A stretch of DNA of 9,401 nt from an uncultured bacterium (GTDB taxonomy: Bacteria > Cyanobacteriota > Vampirovibrionia > Gastranaerophilales > Gastranaerophilaceae), in assembly GCA_948888345.1 (NCBI GenBank), contig CAQTPN010000033.1, forward strand, positions 1 to 9,401, given 5' to 3'. The notes below the pieces were generated by a model. The model saw only the letters and a program-made list of their open reading frames with translations. It was not told the origin of the DNA and did not search any database. This document shows, piece by piece, positions 7,101 to 9,401 of this stretch. Position 1 is the first letter of the stretch; every line of letters starts with the position of its first letter. The translations under genes and the position numbers were made by a program.

Positions 7101-7482
7101 GATTAGATCCTGAAACAAGTTCAGGATGACGGCTGCGCCGTTCAAGATGGTGGCTGCGCCGTTTGGGATGATAAAATATATTGAGTTCAGGATGACGGCT
7201 GCGCTGTTTAGCAGAACACGCAATGACAGGGAAAGATGCGGATTGCCGCGCTCCCGTTGGTCGCTCGCAACGACAGGAATAAAACTCGCAATGGCGGGAC
7301 CGGAGTTTGTAATTAAACATTGTCATTGCGAGGGAGGCTTTTGCCGACCGCGGCAATCCATTATGCATTACATTTTCTGGATTGCTTTGCTGACGCTCGC
7401 AATGACAGGATTGGGGTTTGTGATGACAGGTATTGATATTATTTGATTGTGTTGAATTGTACGGTTTAAAAATGTTTAGCAT
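4177..7482 (-). CDS. Giant glycine-rich prepilin-like surface protein (about 1101 aa)
   Basis: Numbered from the ATG at 7482. Residues 160-182 are a type IV prepilin-like N-terminus: cleavage expected at A159|F160, then SLVEMLMALLVASLLMAALAPV with the conserved Glu at +5. Position -1 is Ala rather than the usual Gly. The mature chain of about 942 residues is far longer than pilins or pseudopilins (100-250). It consists of glycine-rich modules: two opening units (IPTDANQVRITMMGGGGAGG, then IPDNVTKLRVFMVGAGGGG), long Gly tracts, and at least three units with an ...I.IGSGG strand (near 388, 714, 907) closed by GxxG(Y/F)(I/V)xxEY-type strands (near 665, 867, 1092). This resembles glycine-rich beta domains of surface and phage-tail proteins. 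The 159-residue leader is mostly repeat-derived. Start choice: AAGGAG (7493-7498) is 10 bp from the ATG at 7482 but only 1 bp from the one at 7491. It is probably exported by type IV pilus/type II-like machinery. Confidence 0.85.
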   Translation of the reverse strand: MLNIFKPYNSTQSNNINTCHHKPQSCHCERQQSNPENVMHNGLPRSAKASLAMTMFNYKLRSRHCEFYSCRCERPTGARQSASFPVIACSAKQRSRHPELNIFYHPKRRSHHLERRSRHPELVSGSNQQRCKKSIINKMLNLVQHDGIINLKNPRKQAAFSLVEMLMALLVASLLMAALAPVMTRRMANQEIKVMSEAADYDKDTVISVFSKDTDFTIPTDANQVRITMMGGGGAGGDALYGNKEFTSSQNFTIPDNVTKLRVFMVGAGGGGASGGRGDTWVTVNGEDTYKDFVTNNEESFSKIVPELDTNCTASGATKWISAVDSTKTYSPNTSYLSSIKVTACGGGGGGGGGDANGGGGGGSGGYVKDINIPLNVSTIYVKLGSGGGGGGSWQNENGLASTYNGGGGGAGAYNKTDAVPGSGGSGGTYGGNGGGGALATTGKNGLSGNGTTLLSLGGGGGTFESGKTAGGGGRGSVWGGGGGGGGRTNDNTNACGGGGGGGGPTTISTAAGTGGTILFQIGGGGGGGGNKSYSNTGGGGGGGGGYGAGGGGGGGGILNGGTGGSYSSKLSALIGINNGNNGLAGQKYQACGSCDAGGGGGGSGYGGVSGTSGTVHVSSAHSASSGIGGTVSNIFGTNYCNGGKGGDYDTTPSHTGGSGKNGALRLYYNYPAIKCQRNVPANGGGGGGAGQIWIGEIDVTPKQTINIQIGSGGDIQTLPAANGKDGNATSIIINGTTYSVSGGKGGKYESDDTYISNSGGYGGGLKTTNFNSSARYLNWTKIDYKNGGKNGSQGSTISNGSGGGAGGTSSKLNGTQLNGGSGAGSQSDGVNAPTNSYGAGGGGGGGVAVNNGSPGYGGKGANGYIYIEWGGTNGSGGTAGEIVKKVVTNFDGDTSKRVMKIRIGLGGNATAGEGYSAANQGTNGNGGKTTVSLLSGGKTVALEARGGIKGNNGAIDTHGGEIKLPDNYNELYKEFVQGNLNIILGQKANDDYGGTGGYLACMLQVKDAEGNTVCSQNIKANDGSDNTIGPVRPGCGGSAIASPLYESICNAKSTAASPDGGDGIFGGGGGGGAVLNNTKGSGGKGGNGFVILEYKSTRLD
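7043..7132. repeat. Dispersed palindromic repeat, family B, inside the prepilin leader
   Basis: A 90-bp unit has 27-bp imperfect terminal inverted repeats (7043-7069 and 7106-7132, 22 of 27 positions matching). Each end is itself a hairpin: GCTGAAC-CAG-GTTCAGC on the left and TCCTGAA-ACAAG-TTCAGGA on the right. On the minus strand it is open and encodes the strings PELVSGS and MLNLVQHDG within the leader of the glycine-rich protein. Its length is exactly 30 codons. Degenerate pieces follow: GTTCAGGATGACGG recurs at 7185-7198, and GGCTGCGC(C/T)GTT occurs at 7131-7142, 7152-7163 and 7197-7208. Confidence 0.75.
7230..7407. repeat. Family A palindromic repeats inside the prepilin leader
   Basis: A full unit of 87 bp (7321-7407) runs from TGTCATTGCGA to TCGCAATGACA and contains CGGCAATCC/GGATTGC. 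A half unit (about 7240-7275) has the GATTGCCGCGCTCC start and a mutated end, TCGCAACGACA. The full unit is exactly 29 codons and reads on the minus strand as part of the leader (CHCERQQSNPE ... PRSAKASLAMT). The intergenic copies at 939 and 7865 are 92 and 94 bp, not multiples of three. Confidence 0.8.
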
Positions 7483-7545
7483 ATTTAACATTCTCCTTAA
7501 AATACCTAGAAATATGTATGATTATTGAATATTACCCACTTGGTG

Positions 7546-7559
7546 TTACATGTGTGTAA
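7546..7559. promoter_or_regulatory. Interrupted palindrome between prepilin and XRE genes, candidate operator
   Basis: TTACATGTGTGTAA has 5-bp exact arms (TTACA/TGTAA) around 4 bp. Its centre (7552.5) is 42-43 bp before the chosen XRE start at 7595, matching the other XRE genes. The left part, TTACATGT, recurs directly before the start codon (7587-7594). The site lies within the 112-bp divergent region between the prepilin gene and the XRE gene and could affect both. Confidence 0.38.
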
Positions 7560-7575
7560 TGGAATATTATCATGA

Positions 7576-7588
7576 TAGCACTAGAATT
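7576..7588 (+). promoter_or_regulatory. Shared TA[TG]CA[CT]TA[AG]AAT box upstream of XRE gene
   Basis: TAGCACTAGAATT lies 7-19 bp before the ATG at 7595. It corresponds to TATCATTAGAATT at 666-678 and TATCACTAAAATA at 8259-8271. By analogy it would hold the -10 element of a nearly leaderless transcript. As a -10 on its own, TAGCAC is weak; TATCAT at 7568-7573 is an alternative. Confidence 0.35.
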
Positions 7589-7594
7589 ACATGT

Positions 7595-7846
7595 ATGCAA
7601 CAGCAGGATAAAAAGCTATTAAAATTAATAGGTAAAAGAATTAAAAGGCTTCGGATTGAAAGGGATAAATCTTTGAACAGTTTTGCCTTTAATGACTGTT
7701 TAATAACTTCTGCAACGTTAAGCCGTGTTGAAAACGGACTTGTGGATTTAAAATTTACCACATTAATTAAAATTGCAAATGCGCTGGATATTCCTCCATC
7801 AAAGCTTTTGGAGAATTTTGATTTTAAATATAATGAATTATATTAA
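7595..7846 (+). CDS. XRE-family HTH regulator (83 aa)
   Basis: A DNA-binding domain of XRE type: LIGKRIKRLRIERDKSLNSFA, then ATLSRVENG as recognition helix and turn (residues about 40-48), then TTLIKIANALDIPPSKLLENF. The second helix region (NDCLITSA) is longer and less typical than in the others, so it is the most divergent of the five. I use the ATG at 7595 (MQQQDKKLLKLIG) instead of the open frame from 7550, because that frame would begin inside the palindrome and the shorter form aligns with the start of the first XRE gene (MGKLKKLIG). No Shine-Dalgarno is present. TAGCACTAGAATT at 7576-7588 matches the box found before two other XRE genes. It is divergent from the glycine-rich prepilin gene, so regulation of that surface protein is a reasonable guess. 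Confidence 0.82.
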   Translation: MQQQDKKLLKLIGKRIKRLRIERDKSLNSFAFNDCLITSATLSRVENGLVDLKFTTLIKIANALDIPPSKLLENFDFKYNELY

Positions 7847-7864
7847 GGGAAATTTGATTAATTT

Positions 7865-8000
7865 TGTCATTGCGAAGGAGTGTTAACGACTGCGGTAATC
7901 CAGTGTTATGACTTTTTGCTATGTTCTTCTGGATTGCTTCGCTTCGCTCGCAATGACAGGAGAGGGCTCGCAATGACAGGAGAGGGCTCGCAATGACAGG
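7865..8000. repeat. Family A palindromic repeat with tandem 20-bp ends
   Basis: A full unit of 94 bp (7865-7958) is bounded by TGTCATTGCGA and TCGCAATGACA with internal GGTAATCC/GGATTGC. Its right end is then duplicated: the 20-bp unit CTCGCAATGACAGGAGAGGG occurs at 7947-7966 and 7967-7986, with a partial third copy at 7987-8000. This fills the space between the XRE gene ending at 7846 and the 51-aa gene ending at 8027. In the absence of another hairpin it may act as the 3' boundary of both. Confidence 0.85.
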
Positions 8001-8026
8001 GAATTTATCGGATTTAGGGATTGGGG

Positions 8027-8182
8027 TTATTTATTTTTTCTGTATTTATTTTGTTTTTTCATAAATAATATGCGTTGAATAAATTCGCGTTCGGAATTTA
8101 TGGATAAAAGAAGTTCGAAGGCCTGTTTTATATCTGTATCCATTGCGTTTAGTCTGGTTTCAATTATTCTGTCAGTGTCCAT
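8027..8182 (-). CDS. Small charged helical protein (51 aa), divergent partner of XRE gene
   Basis: No family recognised. The start at 8182 (MDTDRIIETRLNAMDTDIKQ) is supported by AAAGGG at 8188-8193, 5 bp before the ATG, and by a TATCAT box at 8206-8211 that would give a leader of about 17 nt. The product is predicted fully helical: an acidic/amphipathic first part (DTDIKQAFELLLSINSE), a second helix (REFIQRILFMKKQ), and a very basic tail (NKYRKNK). There is no signal peptide or transmembrane segment. The acidic N-terminus with basic C-terminus would suit a partner of a DNA-binding protein or a nucleic-acid contact, but that is speculation. It is divergent from the XRE gene at 8277 with 94 bp between starts and a palindrome midway, so co-regulation is likely. 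No sequence similarity to the other partner (422-616) is evident. Confidence 0.7.
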   Translation of the reverse strand: MDTDRIIETRLNAMDTDIKQAFELLLSINSEREFIQRILFMKKQNKYRKNK

Positions 8183-8205
8183 TTGTACCCTTTCTTTTGC
8201 TTATA

Positions 8206-8264
8206 ATGATAATTTACAGCTTTATATGGCACATAATGTACCACCTGCATAATAAATTTATCAC
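8206..8264. promoter_or_regulatory. Symmetric divergent promoter pair around one operator
   Basis: On the plus strand TATCACTAAAATA begins at 8259; on the minus strand TATCATTATAA begins at 8211. Both starts are exactly 24 bp from the palindrome centre at 8235. With a 17-bp spacer the palindrome arms (ATGTAC rightward, ATGTGC leftward) occupy both -35 positions. One bound dimer would therefore block both transcripts, the XRE gene and its 51-aa neighbour. Confidence 0.5.
8227..8243. promoter_or_regulatory. 17-bp near-perfect palindrome, candidate XRE operator
   Basis: TGGCACATAATGTACCA has 7 of 8 complementary pairs around centre 8235. The centre is 42 bp upstream of the XRE start codon, identical to the spacing at 634-650 and 684, although the palindrome sequences differ. 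It is located in the middle of a divergent intergenic region. Confidence 0.55.
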
Positions 8265-8276
8265 TAAAATAAGAAT

Positions 8277-8498
8277 ATGGCAAATATTTCTAAAGAAATT
8301 TCATATAGAATTAAAAAAAAATTAAAATTTTACAGACAAGATGCCAAACTTACGCAAACTCAGCTTGCTTTAAAAACAGGCTTTAGTTTAGATTATATTT
8401 CTGCCATAGAACAGGGGAAAAGGTTTCCCAGTATACATTCTTTATGCAAAATAGCCGATGTTTTAAACGTTGACCCTCATGAGTTTTTAAAACCCTAA
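8277..8498 (+). CDS. Small XRE-family HTH regulator (73 aa)
   Basis: A minimal XRE domain: IKKKLKFYRQDAKLTQTQLA, then LDYISAIEQG as recognition helix and turn (residues about 38-47), then SIHSLCKIADVLNVDPHEFLKP. It aligns without gaps from Met1 with the XRE proteins at 684-911 and 3659-3880. It has no effector domain, signal peptide or membrane segment. There is no good Shine-Dalgarno; the -10-like TATCAC ends 12 bp before the ATG, predicting a nearly leaderless mRNA, just as at 684. It is followed by a terminator at 8544-8566. It probably represses itself and the divergent 51-aa gene through the palindrome at 8227-8243. Confidence 0.88.
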   Translation: MANISKEISYRIKKKLKFYRQDAKLTQTQLALKTGFSLDYISAIEQGKRFPSIHSLCKIADVLNVDPHEFLKP

Positions 8499-8543
8499 TA
8501 TTGAAATTTTGAATTAATAATGTATAATAAAAATATATAGGGC

Positions 8544-8566
8544 AAGGGTGCTGGAACACCCTTTTT
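8544..8566 (+). terminator. Rho-independent terminator after the XRE gene
   Basis: AAGGGTG (8544-8550) pairs with CACCCTT (8557-8563) around a 6-nt loop, and the stem runs into TTTTT (8562-8566). It lies about 45 bp past the XRE stop codon. Outer bases TAGGG (8538-8542) and CCCTA (8572-8576) could extend the structure. A TATAAT at 8523-8528 just upstream is probably incidental. Confidence 0.75.
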
Positions 8567-8573
8567 AAAAACC

Positions 8574-8654
8574 CTAATGTTTATTTTTTAGTTTAAGCAC
8601 TATGATTATCAATAAGATAGTCATTAGTGCTTTTGTACTTACTACAATAAACAC
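8574..8654 (-). CDS. Tiny hydrophobic peptide (26 aa) with perfect Shine-Dalgarno, possible type I toxin-like
   Basis: AAGGAGGTGA at 8662-8671, complementary over ten bases to the typical 3' end of 16S rRNA, precedes a GTG codon at 8654. The frame encodes 26 residues: a short start, a single predicted membrane helix (ALMTILLIIIVLKL, residues about 9-22) and a basic tail ending KLKNKH, then TAG. This layout (very strong ribosome binding site, one membrane span, lysine-rich end) is typical of small membrane peptides such as type I toxin-antitoxin toxins or holin-like peptides. CCTCC at 8703-8707 (minus-strand reading) in the presumed leader could pair with the GGAGG and limit translation. A promoter-like sequence lies at 8738-8765. 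There is no named family, and non-coding chance remains possible. Confidence 0.42.
   Translation of the reverse strand: MFIVVSTKALMTILLIIIVLKLKNKH
8595..8632. repeat. Long inverted repeat within the tiny ORF
   Basis: AAGCACTATGATTATC (8595-8610) pairs with GATAGTCATTAGTGCTT (8616-8632) with one bulged base, one G-U-type mismatch and a 5-nt loop. On the plus strand it is followed by more T, so it could end a plus-strand (antisense) transcript. On the minus strand it lies inside the 26-aa reading frame and would fold its mRNA. Confidence 0.5.
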
Positions 8655-8737
8655 TATTGCCTCACCTCCTTTCCCAACTTCATTCTGCAGCAATGTTGTT
8701 TGGAGGGGGATTTGGCCTTTAGGGTTTACCTGTTCTT

Positions 8738-8765
8738 ATTTTATAAATAAATTTTTACTTGTAAA
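8738..8765 (-). promoter_or_regulatory. Candidate promoter of the tiny hydrophobic ORF
   Basis: On the minus strand TTTACA (8765-8760), a 16-bp spacer and TAAAAT (8743-8738) each match the consensus at five of six bases. The predicted start near 8731 leaves a leader of about 75 nt before the GTG, containing the C-rich stretch that could mask the Shine-Dalgarno. The rest of 8655-8791 holds no other feature I can support. Confidence 0.4.
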
Positions 8766-8791
8766 TCATTTATAAATTGTAATTATAATAA

Positions 8792-9373
8792 TTAAAATAT
8801 AAACAAATCCGTTGAGAATTTGAGGTTTTGGGATTGAATAATATCTTCATCAAATACGGTTCCTGTTGTTATTCCGAATTTTCCCGCCTTGAAGAATTTA
8901 GGCGAATATTGAATACCTACCTCATGTTCGTGGATTTTTGAATCGTATTTAAAACTGTTTGCAAAGGTTAAAGATAAATCATCACTCAGTCTGAATTTTG
9001 GAGTAATATAATATTTTTTGGAATTTATGCTGGCATTCGGGTTTTGATATTTAATTTCCATTCCGCCCGTTAAAGACAGCCGCCCGTCAGGGTTAAGCAC
9101 AGCACCTGTTGTTGTTTTATAATCTTCAACCATATAATCGTTCAGGCTTGTTGAAGAGCCTGAAAAAAATGAAACACCGCCTATTTTATGTTCAATTCCG
9201 CTTTTTTCCTTTTCAAAAGTCTGCCTGTATATTGAAGGCAGGCTTCTGTCTAAATTTAGCTGCATCTTTTCAGGAGTAATAAAAATTTCATCATCGAACA
9301 ACTCTTCTTCATAAGCAAAAGAAGGGTGTATCAATGATGAAATTAAAACCAGTATTAAGACAATATGCTTCAT
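8792..9373 (-). CDS. Secreted protein, probable outer-membrane beta-strand protein (193 aa)
   Basis: Function unknown. With the start at 9373 the protein opens with a classical signal peptide (MKHIVLILVLISSLIHPSFA, cleavage after SFA, then an acidic YEEELFDDE stretch). A longer start at 9394 adds seven residues with an aspartate before the hydrophobic core, which is less typical. The frame is also open to the window edge, so the start is uncertain, and no Shine-Dalgarno is visible for either. The second half alternates polar and apolar residues in strands (LSLTGGMEIKYQ, YYITPKFRLSDDLSLTFANSFKY, EVGIQYSPKFF, GKFGITTGTVF) and ends in phenylalanine (LKFSTDLFIF). This is typical of outer-membrane beta-barrel ends recognised by the BAM machinery. 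It is followed 137 bp downstream by the tiny hydrophobic ORF on the same strand; no clear terminator lies between them. Confidence 0.78.
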   Translation of the reverse strand: MKHIVLILVLISSLIHPSFAYEEELFDDEIFITPEKMQLNLDRSLPSIYRQTFEKEKSGIEHKIGGVSFFSGSSTSLNDYMVEDYKTTTGAVLNPDGRLSLTGGMEIKYQNPNASINSKKYYITPKFRLSDDLSLTFANSFKYDSKIHEHEVGIQYSPKFFKAGKFGITTGTVFDEDIIQSQNLKFSTDLFIF

Positions 9374-9401
9374 ATCAAAATTGTAAACTATCATGTTTAA
9401 A

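Noticed and set aside
7126..7446. Plus-strand 106-aa open frame opposite the prepilin leader
   Set aside because: It is made of repeat-derived peptides such as LPRSRWSLATTG, with no ribosome binding site.
7550..7594. Longer start for the XRE gene at 7595
   Set aside because: The upstream ATG lies inside the palindrome, has no Shine-Dalgarno, and the extra residues have no counterpart in the other XRE proteins.
7947..8000. Possible short CRISPR array
   Set aside because: The 20-bp units are directly adjacent with no spacers and are extensions of the family A repeat end.
8602..8775. Plus-strand 57-aa frame with a hydrophobic start, opposite the tiny minus ORF
   Set aside because: No Shine-Dalgarno, it begins inside a hairpin, and the opposite strand has a perfect ribosome binding site for the 26-aa frame; kept only as a competing reading of the same stretch.

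Overview
The window looks like chromosomal DNA of an AT-rich, uncultured, gut-type bacterium. The best guess is a member of the Vampirovibrionia/Melainabacteria (Gastranaerophilales), the non-photosynthetic sister lineage of Cyanobacteria. This is an inference from the combination of a GHL10/DUF187 lipid-export-side glycosidase-like protein, a DUF6812-like protein, a very large glycine-rich prepilin-like surface protein, many solo XRE regulators and two families of dispersed palindromic repeats. There is no rRNA or other phylogenetic marker here to prove it.

Left part (1-1340): an XRE regulator (70-393) is convergent with a 64-aa helical protein (422-616). That small gene is divergent from a second, 75-aa XRE gene (684-911), with a perfect 17-bp palindrome between them. 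A cluster of dispersed palindromic repeats follows (939-1102), then a possible gene remnant and a terminator.

Middle (1341-4176): a secreted GHL10-type glycosidase-like protein on the minus strand is divergent from a DUF6812-like protein with a strong terminator. A third small XRE gene (3659-3880, minus) follows. Between it and the next gene lies a hairpin-rich stretch with a promoter-like sequence at one end and a plus-strand terminator at the other, a candidate small RNA.

Centre-right (4177-7491): one very large minus-strand gene encodes a prepilin-like N-terminus followed by about 860 residues of glycine-rich modules. Its pre-cleavage leader of about 159 residues is built largely from two dispersed repeats that read through in frame.

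Right part (7492-9401): a fourth solo XRE gene (7595-7846) is divergent from the prepilin gene. Then come a repeat cluster, a second divergent pair made of a 51-aa protein (8027-8182, minus) and an XRE gene (8277-8498, plus), a tiny hydrophobic 26-aa ORF with a perfect Shine-Dalgarno (8574-8654, minus), and a secreted, probably outer-membrane beta-strand protein (8792-9373, minus).

The most interesting signal is regulatory. Four of the five XRE genes lack a Shine-Dalgarno and have a different short palindrome centred 41-43 bp upstream of the start codon. In three of them a TA[TG]CA[CT]TA[AG]AAT box follows about 24 bp after the palindrome centre. At 8183-8276 the same box sits 24 bp from the centre on both sides, giving a symmetric divergent promoter. 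This looks like a set of autoregulated, leaderless one-component regulators, two of them paired with small divergent partner genes.
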